Below, in pieces: positions 49,418 to 58,852 of a stretch of DNA of 64,000 bases. The notes under the pieces were generated by a model, which worked only from the letters and a program-made list of their open reading frames with translations, did not search any database and was not told the origin of the DNA. The DNA is from Haloechinothrix sp033042135. GTDB lineage: Bacteria > Actinomycetota > Actinomycetes > Mycobacteriales > Pseudonocardiaceae. Position 1 is the stretch's first letter. Each line of letters starts with the position of its first letter. Where the stretch lies: NCBI RefSeq assembly GCF_033042135.1, contig NZ_WBXM01000011.1, positions 62,001 to 126,000 on the forward strand. Direction: 5' to 3'. A program made the translations under genes and the position numbers.

Positions 49418-50634
49418 CCGTGACACTGGTCGTCGTCGGTGCCTCGCTCGCGGGCCTACGCGCGGTGGAATCCGCCAGACGGCACGGCTATTCGGGACGC
49501 ATCGTGATGATCGGTGCCGAGCCGCATCCACCGTACGACCGGCCCCCGCTGTCCAAGGCAGCCCTGTCCGCCGGTGCAGGCGGTGGAGCCCAACCGTTCC
49601 GTACCGAGGCCGAGCTCCGCTCGGTGCTCGGCGTGGAGCCCATGCTCGGCGTGTGGGCGGACGGGCTCGATACCGCGGCACGCGAGATCTCCGCGGCGGG
49701 TACGACGGTGCGCTACGACTCGGCCGTGATCGCTACCGGTGCGGCTCCGCGACAGCTGCCCGGCAGCCAGGGGGTCGCGGGGGTTCACACGTTGCGTACC
49801 GTCGACGACGCCGCCGCTATCCGCGCCGCATGGGACCGAGGTGCCCGCACGGTGGTGATCGGTGCCGGGTTCGTCGGATCCGAGGTGGCCTCGGCGGCGC
49901 GTAGGCGCGGTGTCGAGGTGACCCTCGTGGACTCCCAGCAGGCCCCACTGTCCCGCTCGGTAGGCACCCTGGTCGGCGCCGCTTGCATCGACCTCCACCG
50001 CGCGGCGGGCACCGAACTCCGGTTGGGTACTGGGGTGGCGGGCCTCGAAGTCGCGGGCGGGGCGGTGTCCGGGGTACGGCTGGCGACCGGCGAGGTGCTG
50101 CCCGCCGAGTTGGTCGTGGTCGGCATCGGCGTCACGCCTGCCACTGCGTGGCTGGCGGACAGCGGGATCCCGCTTTCCGAGCGCGACGGCGGCGTGCTCT
50201 GTGACGAGACGCTGGCCACCGGGGTGCCGGGCGTGTACGCCGCTGGCGACGTGGCACACGTGCCCAACCCGTTGTTCGATCACGAACTGATGCGACCCGA
50301 ACACTGGACCGCCGCGGCCGAGCAGGGGACGGCCGCGGCGCGTCATGCCCTCGACCCCGACAGCGCGCAAGCCCTGCCTGCGGTGCCGTACTTCTGGTCC
50401 GACTGGTACGGCCACCGCATCCAGTTCGTGGGCACCCCCCTCGCGGACGAGGTGGTGATCGCCACCCCCGCCGATACCGGGTTGACCGCCCTCTACCGGC
50501 GTGCCGATCGCCTCGTGGGCGCGTGCACCATCGACCGCCCGCGCGTGATCATGAAGTACCGCCGTCGGATCGCCCAGCGCGCTCCGTGGAGCGAAGCACT
50601 CGAATTCGCCGCCGGTGTCGCCAATCCGGTATGA
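49414..50634 (+). CDS. FAD/NAD(P)H-dependent ferredoxin/rubredoxin reductase
   Basis: 406 aa from a GTG overlapping the ferredoxin stop (GTGA). FAD-binding LVVVGASLAGLRAVESARR, then PYDRPPLSKAAL, NAD(P)H-binding VVIGAGFVGSEVASAARRRG, GIGVTPATAWLADSG and VYAAGDVAHVPN. This is the rubredoxin/putidaredoxin-reductase type of flavoprotein. It should supply electrons through the ferredoxin and/or rubredoxin domain to AlkB. Confidence 0.92.
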   Translation: MTVTLVVVGASLAGLRAVESARRHGYSGRIVMIGAEPHPPYDRPPLSKAALSAGAGGGAQPFRTEAELRSVLGVEPMLGVWADGLDTAAREISAAGTTVRYDSAVIATGAAPRQLPGSQGVAGVHTLRTVDDAAAIRAAWDRGARTVVIGAGFVGSEVASAARRRGVEVTLVDSQQAPLSRSVGTLVGAACIDLHRAAGTELRLGTGVAGLEVAGGAVSGVRLATGEVLPAELVVVGIGVTPATAWLADSGIPLSERDGGVLCDETLATGVPGVYAAGDVAHVPNPLFDHELMRPEHWTAAAEQGTAAARHALDPDSAQALPAVPYFWSDWYGHRIQFVGTPLADEVVIATPADTGLTALYRRADRLVGACTIDRPRVIMKYRRRIAQRAPWSEALEFAAGVANPV

Positions 50635-50638
50635 CGGC

Positions 50639-50680
50639 CAGCTCGCTGCCGCGAGGCCGGGTCAACGCGGCAGCGAGCTG
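50639..50680. terminator. 15-bp hairpin terminating the alk operon
   Basis: CAGCTCGCTGCCGCG (50639-50653) and CGCGGCAGCGAGCTG (50666-50680) are exact complements with a 12-nt loop, starting 4 nt after the reductase stop and ending 1 nt before the convergent gene end. Confidence 0.8.
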
Positions 50681-50681
50681 A

Positions 50682-51035
50682 TCAGCCCCTGCGTGGCGCG
50701 GGGACGCCGGCCTGCCGGGCACGTTGCGCGAGGTGCCGGTACGGGTAGCTTGGCGACGCCGCCACGCAGTCCAGGGTGTGCGGGTCGTGCGGGTTCACGG
50801 CGACCACGAACGCGTAGCCGCGGTCGTCGCCGTTGCGGATCCCGTTCCACGACTCGACCCAGAATCGGTGCTGCGGACCGTACCCGTGCTCGCGCAGGGT
50901 CGCGGCGATGTGGGGGCGGTTCTCCTGGGTCACGTCCACGAGCTGCAGTCCGAGGTCGGCGAGTTCGGCACGCGAGCCCGCGAGGTTCCGTGGCACTCCG
51001 TCGAGCATCAGGTACTGAGAACCGATTACCTGCAT
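50682..51035 (-). CDS. Hypothetical protein
   Basis: 117 aa. No family was recognised. It is soluble, with a mixed alpha/beta pattern (AGSRAELADLGLQLVDVTQE, HIAATLREHGYGPQHRFWVE, AFVVAVNPHDPHTLDCVAAS). The ATG at 51035 follows GAAGGGAG, and codon use is like its neighbours, so it is a likely real gene. Its stop lies 47 nt from the end of the alk operon. Role unknown. Confidence 0.65.
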   Translation of the reverse strand: MQVIGSQYLMLDGVPRNLAGSRAELADLGLQLVDVTQENRPHIAATLREHGYGPQHRFWVESWNGIRNGDDRGYAFVVAVNPHDPHTLDCVAASPSYPYRHLAQRARQAGVPAPRRG

Positions 51036-51258
51036 CGGCGCTCCCTTCGAGGCCGCGAATGATTACGGTGAGAAGTATCAGTAGTGCGCAGAGTAATAAC
51101 AATCACTCGCACCGGTAACGCTTCCGGTGCCGCACCGATCGGGGGACGCCGCTGTCGGCGCGATCCACCGGTGATGGGCTTTCCCCGGATGGGTCCCTGC
51201 TCGATCATGGGGTGGTCATCCGGCGGGAATGCCACACGGCGGGAGGTGTCCGGTCAGC

Positions 51259-52512
51259 ATGCGTCCAGCGGAGACGGTCGCCGTGGTCGGCGGCGGGATC
51301 GCGGGGCTGGCGGTGGCGTGGTTCCTGCGCGCTCGCGGCGTCGCAATCACCGTCTACGAGCGCGATCGGGTGGGTGCGGGCGCATCGTGGGGCAATGCCG
51401 GGTGGCTCACCCCGCCGTTCGCCGTACCGCTTCCCTCGCCAGCCACACTGCGTGCCGGCCTGTCGGGTCTGCTGTCCCGCTACGCACCGCTATCCGTGCC
51501 TGCACCGACACGCCCCGGAACGCTGCGCTTCCTCACCGCGCTCGCCCGGCACTGCACCGAGTCGCGCTGGCAGGCGAGCATGGCGGCAGTGGCCGAGCTC
51601 AACCGCCGTGCGCTCGCGGCGCACGATCGGCTGGTCCCTGGTGAGCCGGGCAGCGACTCCGGAAACGGTACGGAACCGGCGACGTCGGCTCTCGTCGCGC
51701 TCCGCTCGCCCGCCGAGCGCGAGACGATACTCGCCGAGCTGGCGCGGGTGCGTGCCGCGGGCCAGCCGGTGGAGTTCGAAGTCGTCGACGGCCGTGCCGC
51801 GCGGCATCGTCACCCGCTGCTCACCCCGGCCGTGACGGCCGCCGTGGTGCTGCACCGGCAACGCTTCGTCGAGCCGGGTAGATACCTGGACTCGCTGGCA
51901 GGCAACCTGCGCCGGGCGGGAGGAACCATCGCGACCGGGGTCGAGGTCCGTGCGGTCCACGACACCGGTACGGGGGTACGGCTGCTGACCTCCTGCGGTA
52001 CCGCCCACGCCGATGCCGCGGTGTTGGCTGGCGGGGCCGAGCTCGGTGCGCTGGCCCGACCATTCGGGGTGCGCATGCCGGTGCATGCCGGGCGCGGCTA
52101 CAGCTTCAGCGTGGCTTGCGAGCATCTGCCGCGCACGCCGGTGTACTTTCCCGGCAGCAAGCTCGTGTTCACGCCGATGGGTGACCGGTTGCGGGTCGCC
52201 GGGCTGATGGAGTTCCAAGCACCGGATGCCCCGCTCGATCGGCGCAGGGTCGCAGGCATGGTGCGCGCCGCACGCCCGCTTGTCGGCGACATCGACTGGA
52301 GCGGCAGGATCGAGGAGTGGGTCGGGTCTCGTCCCTGCACGGCGGACGGCTTGCCGCTGGCCGGTCCTACCCGCTCGGCGCGGGTGTTCGTCGCGGGCGG
52401 GGCCGGCATGTGGGGCATGACGCACGGACCGGTCACCGGCGAGCTGCTGGCGGAGACCGTCGCCTCCGGTACACCACAGCCCGAGTTGGCCCCGTTTCAC
52501 CCGCTGCGGTGA
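51259..52512 (+). CDS. FAD-dependent amino acid oxidase/dehydrogenase (DadA-like)
   Basis: 417 aa. Rossmann motif VAVVGGGIAGLAVAWFLRAR at the N-terminus, then RVGAGASWGNAGWLTP, the DadA-type ASxGNAG signature. The C-terminal part has GMTHGPVTGELLAETV, and the FAD-contacting segment is WVGSRPCTADGLPLAGP. It probably oxidises D-amino acids or similar amines. The ATG at 51259 is the first start immediately before the Rossmann motif. It is a single gene, followed by a convergent hydrolase. Confidence 0.85.
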   Translation: MRPAETVAVVGGGIAGLAVAWFLRARGVAITVYERDRVGAGASWGNAGWLTPPFAVPLPSPATLRAGLSGLLSRYAPLSVPAPTRPGTLRFLTALARHCTESRWQASMAAVAELNRRALAAHDRLVPGEPGSDSGNGTEPATSALVALRSPAERETILAELARVRAAGQPVEFEVVDGRAARHRHPLLTPAVTAAVVLHRQRFVEPGRYLDSLAGNLRRAGGTIATGVEVRAVHDTGTGVRLLTSCGTAHADAAVLAGGAELGALARPFGVRMPVHAGRGYSFSVACEHLPRTPVYFPGSKLVFTPMGDRLRVAGLMEFQAPDAPLDRRRVAGMVRAARPLVGDIDWSGRIEEWVGSRPCTADGLPLAGPTRSARVFVAGGAGMWGMTHGPVTGELLAETVASGTPQPELAPFHPLR

Positions 52513-52562
52513 GGCACGGGCAGGCACTGTGCCGAAACAGCCGCCGGGCCGCACATCCCCGC

Positions 52563-53204
52563 CTACTGGAGGTGCTGGCTGAACCAGTCCCCCGCGCACT
52601 TGGCAACCTGCTCCAGCGCACCCGAATCGTCCAGCAGCCGCACGGACTCGGGAATCGTCCACACCTCGTGGGCGACCATCAGCTTGGCCGCGCTGCGGTT
52701 GAGCTCCCGGATGTGCTCGTCGCTGTCATCGACGATGAACAGGGTGGCAGCGCGAACCCGCGACAGCGCCGTGGCACCTGCCAGCTCAGGACGGCCTCCG
52801 CGCGAGACGACCGCGCGCACCAGTTGCGGCTGTCGTGCGGCAGCGGCCAGCGCCACCGCGGCGCCGCGTGCCGAACCGAACAGGCCGACCGGCAGACCGT
52901 GGGAACCCCGGCCGATGTTCACCTTGCCGAGGACGTGTGCCAGGCGAGCCGCCAGGAACTCGACGTTGAGCCGGTACGTCCCGGTGCGTGCGTCGACGCG
53001 CTCCTCGTCCCTGCCGAGCAGGTCGATCAGCAGCGTGGTGAACCCCTCTCGTTGCAGCCCGCGCGCCATCGCCCGGTTGCGCGGGCTGTGCCGTGAGCTA
53101 CCCGATCCCTGGGTGAGCACCACGAGCCCGGTTGGCCTGCTCGCGGAGAAGACGGTGCCCTGCAGCGTCACTCCGCCGACGTCCACGCTGAGCGGAAAGA
53201 CCAT
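52563..53204 (-). CDS. Dienelactone-hydrolase-like alpha/beta protein with degenerate catalytic residues
   Basis: 213 aa. The fold matches small DLH-family hydrolases: GLVVLTQGSGSSRHSPRNRA, TTLLIDLLGRDEE, VGLFGSARGAAVALAAAARQ, AVVSRGGRPELAGA. Relatives have GASTG at the elbow with Ser as nucleophile; here GSARG has Ala at that position. The His expected in the final loop is absent (VWTIPESVRLLDDSGALEQV). It is therefore probably not a classical hydrolase. Starts at an ATG giving MVFPLSVDVGG. Confidence 0.78.
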   Translation of the reverse strand: MVFPLSVDVGGVTLQGTVFSASRPTGLVVLTQGSGSSRHSPRNRAMARGLQREGFTTLLIDLLGRDEERVDARTGTYRLNVEFLAARLAHVLGKVNIGRGSHGLPVGLFGSARGAAVALAAAARQPQLVRAVVSRGGRPELAGATALSRVRAATLFIVDDSDEHIRELNRSAAKLMVAHEVWTIPESVRLLDDSGALEQVAKCAGDWFSQHLQ

Positions 53205-53400
53205 GGCGACGTACCTCCCAGCCGCTCCGACCAGACGTCGCCACGCAGGCGAGCGTCACGATAGTTCCCCTCGTCTAGTGTGGACCTCCAGGTTTCCACG
53301 ATGACCGATCATAGCCGCATTTCACAAGGCAGTGACCCGGGTGGAGTAGCGTCGCTCGTGCCGTGGTCACGCCGCGCGTCCGGGTGTGCACCAGCCCGGT

Positions 53401-54645
53401 TCACGATCCGGCCGCCGCGCCGTGACGCGCGATCACGGCATCGACCGCGCGGGGCGAGAGCACGGCTTCCAGCGCCATCACCGCCGATGCGGTGATCCCG
53501 GCGCGGTCGTCCTGCACGCTCGGCTCGATGGACAGCCCGCGGGTGGCCATCGCCGTCGACCTCCGGTAGATCATCTCCCGCGCGCCTGCCAGCAGCGGTT
53601 CGTGTGCGTGGGCGAGGTCCCCGCCCAGCACGATCAGACCGGGGTTCAGCAGGTTCACCGCCCCTGCCAGCACGTCGCCGAGCAACCGCCCAGCCTCGCG
53701 GACCAGCCGGGTGGCATCGGGATCGCCCGCACGGACCAGTTCCGCCACGTCCCTGGTGTCACTGATCCGGTAACCGAGCGCGGTCAGTTCCCTGGCCAGC
53801 GCCCAGCCGCTGGCACCGGCTTCGAGGCAACCGCTGTCACCGCACCGGCACGTGATCCCTTCAGCACCGGATACCTTGATGTGCCCGATCTCGCCCGCGG
53901 CCCCCAACGCGCCACGACGCAACCCCCCGCCGCTGATCACCCCCGCGCCGATGCCGGTAGAGGCCTTGACGAAAAGCAGGTCTGTTGCGTCACGATGCCT
54001 GCGCTGCTCGGCGAGCGCCAGCGCGTTGACGTCGTTGTCCACCACGACCGGGGCCGCGAAGTGCCGGGAGAAGTAGTCGGTGACCGGGACGTCGCCCCAG
54101 CCGGGCAACACCGGCGGTGTGACGGTACGGCCGGTGGCCACGTCCACCGCGCCCGGGATGCTTGCCCCGATCCCCCAGACCCGGTCGGCGGGACAGCCCT
54201 CATCGGCCATCAGCCGGGCGAGCTCCTCGGCCACGGTGCGCAGCACCACGTCGGCGCCGTCGCCCAGGTCGACCGTGAGACCGCGTTCGGCGCGCACTCC
54301 TGCCGCCAGGTCGCAGACGGCGACCTGGGCACGGCTACCGCCGAGGGCGGCCGCTAGCACTGCCCCGCCACCGGCATCGAACTCCAGTCGCGCGGGCGGT
54401 CTGCCACCGGTGGAGCCGCCGTCGGCACGCTCCCTGACCAGCCCCGCAGCGAGCAGTTGCTCGACCCGGAGCGTCACCGCGGTACGCGACAGGCCGGTCA
54501 GCCTGCCCAATCCCGCACGGGTGTCGGCGGCACCGTCGCGGATCAGCTCGAACACCTCGCCGGTCGACGGTGTTCCCGGTGGGGTTCTCCGCATACCCCG
54601 ATTCACCCCGCTCTCGGTTTCCCTGCCCGGCGCTGCGGGCTCCAT
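53401..54645 (-). CDS. ROK family transcriptional regulator
   Basis: 414 aa. An N-terminal winged HTH (about 25-85: VFELIRDGAADTRAGLGRLT, GLSRTAVTLRVEQLLAAGLV) is followed by a ROK sugar-kinase-like domain with IGASIPGAVD, VVDNDVNALALAEQ, and the zinc motif ITCRCGDSGCLEAGASG. ROK repressors respond to sugars or sugar phosphates. It is divergent from the glucose-6-phosphate dehydrogenase gene, so it likely controls the downstream Entner-Doudoroff operon; this is inference from position. Confidence 0.88.
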   Translation of the reverse strand: MEPAAPGRETESGVNRGMRRTPPGTPSTGEVFELIRDGAADTRAGLGRLTGLSRTAVTLRVEQLLAAGLVRERADGGSTGGRPPARLEFDAGGGAVLAAALGGSRAQVAVCDLAAGVRAERGLTVDLGDGADVVLRTVAEELARLMADEGCPADRVWGIGASIPGAVDVATGRTVTPPVLPGWGDVPVTDYFSRHFAAPVVVDNDVNALALAEQRRHRDATDLLFVKASTGIGAGVISGGGLRRGALGAAGEIGHIKVSGAEGITCRCGDSGCLEAGASGWALARELTALGYRISDTRDVAELVRAGDPDATRLVREAGRLLGDVLAGAVNLLNPGLIVLGGDLAHAHEPLLAGAREMIYRRSTAMATRGLSIEPSVQDDRAGITASAVMALEAVLSPRAVDAVIARHGAAAGS

Positions 54646-54744
54646 CGCACACTAACGCATCGAAAATGCAAAAGTATGCTTGATTATGTACCTAAGTCTA
54701 CGTACGCTGGGAAGCGTGCCTCACCCCATGGAAGGACGTTCGTG
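54646..54744. promoter_or_regulatory. Divergent promoter region, ROK regulator / zwf-edd-eda
   Basis: 99 nt, markedly AT-rich between about 54655 and 54705, with GCATCGAAAATGC and AGTATGCTTGATTA tracts that contrast with the GC-rich surroundings. It must hold the promoters of both divergent genes. A clear symmetric operator was not found. Confidence 0.5.
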
Positions 54745-56232
54745 ATGTCAGCGATGGCCGACCTGCCGCGCATGGATCCGTGTGACGTGGTGGTCTTCGG
54801 CGGCACCGGCGATCTCGCGATGCGCAAGCTGCTTCCCGCTCTGTACCTGCGTGCCTGTGACGGCCAGATCACCTCCGACTCCCGGATCATCGCCGTGTCG
54901 CGCTCTGGTCTCGACGATGCCGGGTTCCGCGACAAGGTGGCAGCGGAACTACAGGCGGTGGTGCCCCCGTCGGCGTTCGACCAGGTGTCACTCGACCGGT
55001 TCCTGACACAGCTGCACCACATCACCGCCGACGTCGCAGGCGAGGCTCCCTTCGGCGAGCTCGCCGCGACGCTGGCCCACGGCGAGCACCGGACCCGGGT
55101 GTTCTATCTCGCCTGCGCCTCCGGGCTGTTCGGCAGGATCAGCGCGCGACTCCACGACGCGGGGCTGGTCACCGAGCGTTCCCGGGTGGTGTTGGAAAAG
55201 CCCATCGGGCACGATCTGGCTTCGGCTCGCCGGGTCAACGACGAGGTCGGTGCCGTGTTCCGGGAGGAGCAGATCTACCGGATCGACCACTACCTCGGTA
55301 AGGAGACCGTGCAGAACCTGCTCGTGCTGCGCTTCGCCAACGCGCTGCTCGAGCCACAGTGGAACTCCGCAGCGATCGACCACGTGCAGATCACGGTCAG
55401 CGAGACCATCGGCGTCGGCGGACGCGCAGGCTATTACGACAGTTCCGGCGCGCTGCGCGACATGGTGCAGAACCACCTGCTCCAGCTGGTGTGCCTGGTC
55501 GCGATGGAACCGCCGACCACGCTGGATCGGGAGGCGGTGCGCGACGAGAAGCTCAAGGTGTTGCAGGCACTGCGCCCACTGTCGGGATCGGATGTGGCAT
55601 TGTGCACCACCCGGGGTCAGTACACTCCTGGCGCGGTCGACGGCATCCCCGTGCCCGGTTACCGTGACGAGCTCGACGGGGCACAGAGCACGACCGAGAC
55701 GTTCACCGCACTCCGGCTCGATATCGCCAACTGGCGCTGGTCAGGAACTCCGTTCTACCTGCGGACCGGCAAGCGCATGGCCCGCCAGGCCTCCGAGATC
55801 GTGGTGCAGTTCCGCCCCGTGCCGCACTCCATCTTCCCCGGAACCGCATCCGGGATCGCACCGAACCGGTTGATCATGCGGCTGCAGCCCGACGAAGGAG
55901 TGCGGCTGCACGTCGTGACCAAGGAACCCGGACCGGGCGGCGTCCGGCTACGCCAGGTGCCGCTGAACCTCAGCTTCGCGGAAACGTTCCAGTCCCGCCT
56001 CCCCGACGCCTACGAACGCCTGCTGCTCGACGTCATCCGCGGAAACCCCACGCTGTTCATGCGCCGCGACGAGGTCGAGGCGGCATGGGCATGGACCGAG
56101 CCTGTCCTAGCAGCGTGGGCGGCCTCCGGCGAGGCACCACAGCCCTACCCGGCGGGAAGCGGAGGACCCCCCGCAGCGACGGCGTTACTCCAACGCGACG
56201 GTCGTAACTGGCACGAGGAGGATTTCCAGTGA
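54745..56232 (+). CDS. zwf: Glucose-6-phosphate dehydrogenase
   Basis: 495 aa. NADP-binding VVVFGGTGDLAMRKLLPALY, substrate-binding VLEKPIGHD, and the active-site motif RIDHYLGKETVQN with the catalytic His region. The sequence covers the whole family length. It oxidises glucose 6-phosphate to 6-phosphogluconolactone. The ATG at 54745 follows GGAAGGA. It overlaps edd by 4 nt (GTGA). No 6-phosphogluconolactonase gene is in the operon. Confidence 0.95.
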   Translation: MSAMADLPRMDPCDVVVFGGTGDLAMRKLLPALYLRACDGQITSDSRIIAVSRSGLDDAGFRDKVAAELQAVVPPSAFDQVSLDRFLTQLHHITADVAGEAPFGELAATLAHGEHRTRVFYLACASGLFGRISARLHDAGLVTERSRVVLEKPIGHDLASARRVNDEVGAVFREEQIYRIDHYLGKETVQNLLVLRFANALLEPQWNSAAIDHVQITVSETIGVGGRAGYYDSSGALRDMVQNHLLQLVCLVAMEPPTTLDREAVRDEKLKVLQALRPLSGSDVALCTTRGQYTPGAVDGIPVPGYRDELDGAQSTTETFTALRLDIANWRWSGTPFYLRTGKRMARQASEIVVQFRPVPHSIFPGTASGIAPNRLIMRLQPDEGVRLHVVTKEPGPGGVRLRQVPLNLSFAETFQSRLPDAYERLLLDVIRGNPTLFMRRDEVEAAWAWTEPVLAAWAASGEAPQPYPAGSGGPPAATALLQRDGRNWHEEDFQ

Positions 56233-58145
56233 CGTCCGAGACATCTCGGCTACCGGGACCGCCCGGGACCTCCGGCACGTCCGAACCGTCCGGAACGGAC
56301 CCACTGCCCGACATCGATGTGCACGTCCATCGCACCGTCGGTGATGTGACGCGGCGCATCGCCAAACGCAGCGCCAGCTCGAGGAAGCGGTACCTGGAAC
56401 GCCTCGCGGCAGCCGCCAGGAAGGGTCCGGCGAGGGGCGAGCTCGGCTGCGCCAACCTGGCGCACGGCTTCGCAGGAGCTGGTGAGGTCGACAAGGACGC
56501 GCTCCGCCGCACCACCAAGCCGAACATCGCTATCGTCTCCGCCTACAACGACATGCTCTCGGCGCACAAACCGCTGGAGTCCTACCCCGCCGCGCTGAAA
56601 CGCGCGGTGACCGGGGCAGGCGGCATCGCCCAGTTCGCCGGTGGCGTGCCCGCCATGTGTGACGGCATTACCCAGGGCAGAGCCGGGATGGAGCTGTCGC
56701 TGTTCAGCAGGGACGTCATCGCCATGGCGACCGCGATCGCGCTGTCCCACGACATGTTCGACGGGGCGTTGCTGCTCGGTGTCTGCGACAAGATCGTGCC
56801 GGGACTGCTGATCGGGGCGCTGTCGTTCGGGCACCTGCCAACGATCCTGGTTCCGGCCGGACCGATGACGTCAGGGCTACCGAACAACGAGAAGAGCCGC
56901 ATCCGGCAGCTGCATGCCGAGGGCAAAGTCGGCCGCGAGGAGCTGCTCGACGCCGAAGCCGCCTCCTATCACAGCCCCGGCACATGCACCTTCTACGGCA
57001 CGGCCAACTCCAACCAGCTGCTGATGGAAGCCATGGGGCTGCACCTGCCGGGCACGTCGTTCGTCAACCCCGACACCCCGCTACGCGATGCGTTGACCAC
57101 CGCCGCGGGCGAACGGATCCCCCGCCTCACCGCGCAGGGCGAGGACCCCACCCCGATCGGCGAGGTCGTCGACGAGCGCGCCGTGGTCAACGGGGTCGTG
57201 GCGTTGCTGGCCACCGGCGGCTCGACCAACCACACCATGCACCTGGTGGCGATCGCGGCCGCGGCGGGCATCGAGCTGCGCTGGAGCGACTTCGCCGAGC
57301 TGTCGGCGGTGACCCCGCTGCTCGCGCGGATCTACCCCAACGGCCAGGCCGATGTGAACCACTTCCACGCCGCGGGCGGGATGGCGTTCGTGATCGATCA
57401 GCTGCTGGACGCCGGTTTACTGCACCCGAACACGCGCACCGTCACCGGTTCGCCGTTCGCCGAGGCCTACCGTTGCGAGCCCGCGTTGGACGACGGCGAG
57501 TTGGTGTGGCGGCAGGCCCCTCGCGACAGCCTCGACAAGACGGTGCTGCGCGGGACCGCCGACCCGTTCTCCCCGGACGGCGGGCTACGGATGCTCACCG
57601 GCAACCTCGGCGAGGCGGTGATGAAAACCTCCGCCGTGGCCCAGGAGCACCGCCTCGTCGAGGCGCCCGCACGGGTATTCGACGACCAGGAAGCATTCCT
57701 GGCGGCCTTCGATGCAGGAGAGCTCTCCGGCGATCTGGTCGCGGTGGTGCGTTTCCAGGGGCCCAGGGCCAACGGCATGCCCGAACTGCACAAGCTCACC
57801 CCGACGCTCGGTGTGTTGCAGGATAGGGGGCAACGAGTGGCGCTGGTGACCGACGGGCGCATGTCCGGGGCCTCCGGCAAGGTCCCTGCGGCGATCCACC
57901 TCACCCCTGAGGCCGCAACGGGTGGCCCGCTCGCCCTGCTGCGCGACGGGGACCCGCTGCGGCTGGACGCCGAGACCGGCATCCTGGAGGTACTGGTCGA
58001 CGGCGGGGAGCTCGAGTCACGTGACCCGCGCGCCACGCCCGAGCCCGCGGTCGGCACGGGTCGCGAGCTGTTCACCGCGTTCCGGGAGGCGGTGGGTGCC
58101 GCCGACGCCGGTGCCACCGTCCTCGGCTTCGACGGTGACCGCTGA
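56229..58145 (+). CDS. edd: Phosphogluconate dehydratase
   Basis: 638 aa from a GTG. IlvD/Edd-family Fe-S and active-site segments: FAGGVPAMCDGITQGRAGME, GALLLGVCDKIVPGLLIG, and SPGTCTFYGTANSNQLLMEA with three Cys for the cluster. Length (about 600-640) and GTANSNQ distinguish Edd from dihydroxyacid dehydratase IlvD. It dehydrates 6-phosphogluconate to KDPG. Coupled to zwf and followed 26 nt later by eda. Confidence 0.95.
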   Translation: MTSETSRLPGPPGTSGTSEPSGTDPLPDIDVHVHRTVGDVTRRIAKRSASSRKRYLERLAAAARKGPARGELGCANLAHGFAGAGEVDKDALRRTTKPNIAIVSAYNDMLSAHKPLESYPAALKRAVTGAGGIAQFAGGVPAMCDGITQGRAGMELSLFSRDVIAMATAIALSHDMFDGALLLGVCDKIVPGLLIGALSFGHLPTILVPAGPMTSGLPNNEKSRIRQLHAEGKVGREELLDAEAASYHSPGTCTFYGTANSNQLLMEAMGLHLPGTSFVNPDTPLRDALTTAAGERIPRLTAQGEDPTPIGEVVDERAVVNGVVALLATGGSTNHTMHLVAIAAAAGIELRWSDFAELSAVTPLLARIYPNGQADVNHFHAAGGMAFVIDQLLDAGLLHPNTRTVTGSPFAEAYRCEPALDDGELVWRQAPRDSLDKTVLRGTADPFSPDGGLRMLTGNLGEAVMKTSAVAQEHRLVEAPARVFDDQEAFLAAFDAGELSGDLVAVVRFQGPRANGMPELHKLTPTLGVLQDRGQRVALVTDGRMSGASGKVPAAIHLTPEAATGGPLALLRDGDPLRLDAETGILEVLVDGGELESRDPRATPEPAVGTGRELFTAFREAVGAADAGATVLGFDGDR

Positions 58146-58171
58146 CCCGGCACGCGTAGGAAAGAGGTGTC

Positions 58172-58813
58172 ATGCCTGTCGATCACCCGTCCATCCTCGA
58201 CATCGCTCCCGTCATCCCGGTCGTCGCGCTGCACGACGCCTCCGACGCCGTGCCCCTGGCTCGGGCCCTCGCCGCGGGCGGTGTGCCAATCGTCGAGGTC
58301 ACCCTGCGTACTGGCGAGGCGCTGGAGGCCATCCGTCGCATCAGGAGCGAGGTCCCGGAGATCACCGCCGGTGTGGGCACGGTGACCGTCCCAGACCAGG
58401 TCACGGCGTCGGTCGATGCCGGGGCGCAGTTCCTGGTCAGCCCCGGGCAGACACCGAGACTGCTCGATGCCATGGTGGCCGCCCCCGTGCCGTTCCTACC
58501 GGGCGTGGCCACCGGTTCGGAGATCCTGGCGGTGCTGGAACGCGACCACACCGACATGAAGTTCTTCCCCGCTGCCGCCTCGGGAGGGCTGGATTACCTG
58601 AAAGCGGTGTCCGGGCCGCTACCGCAGGTGCGGTTCTGCCCAACCGGCGGCATCACCCCGGACAACGCACCGGACTACCTGGCCCAGCCCAACGTCGGCT
58701 GCGTAGGTGGTTCCTGGGTGACGCCGGAGACCGCCGTCGCCGACCGGGACTGGGCGCGTATCGAGCGACTCGCCGCCCAGGCCGCGGCGCTGCGGCAGCA
58801 CTCCTCCGCGTGA
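58172..58813 (+). CDS. eda: 2-dehydro-3-deoxy-phosphogluconate (KDPG) aldolase
   Basis: 213 aa. The class I aldolase shows VPIVEVTLRTGEAL with the catalytic Glu, GVGTVTVPDQ, and the Schiff-base Lys in DMKFFPAAASGG. The phosphate-binding CPTGGITPDN follows. It cleaves KDPG to pyruvate and glyceraldehyde 3-phosphate, completing the Entner-Doudoroff pathway encoded by the three-gene operon. An AAAGAGG site precedes the ATG. Confidence 0.95.
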   Translation: MPVDHPSILDIAPVIPVVALHDASDAVPLARALAAGGVPIVEVTLRTGEALEAIRRIRSEVPEITAGVGTVTVPDQVTASVDAGAQFLVSPGQTPRLLDAMVAAPVPFLPGVATGSEILAVLERDHTDMKFFPAAASGGLDYLKAVSGPLPQVRFCPTGGITPDNAPDYLAQPNVGCVGGSWVTPETAVADRDWARIERLAAQAAALRQHSSA

Positions 58814-58852
58814 TGGGCACAGCCACGGCCCGCACCGGCCTATGGTGGGGGC

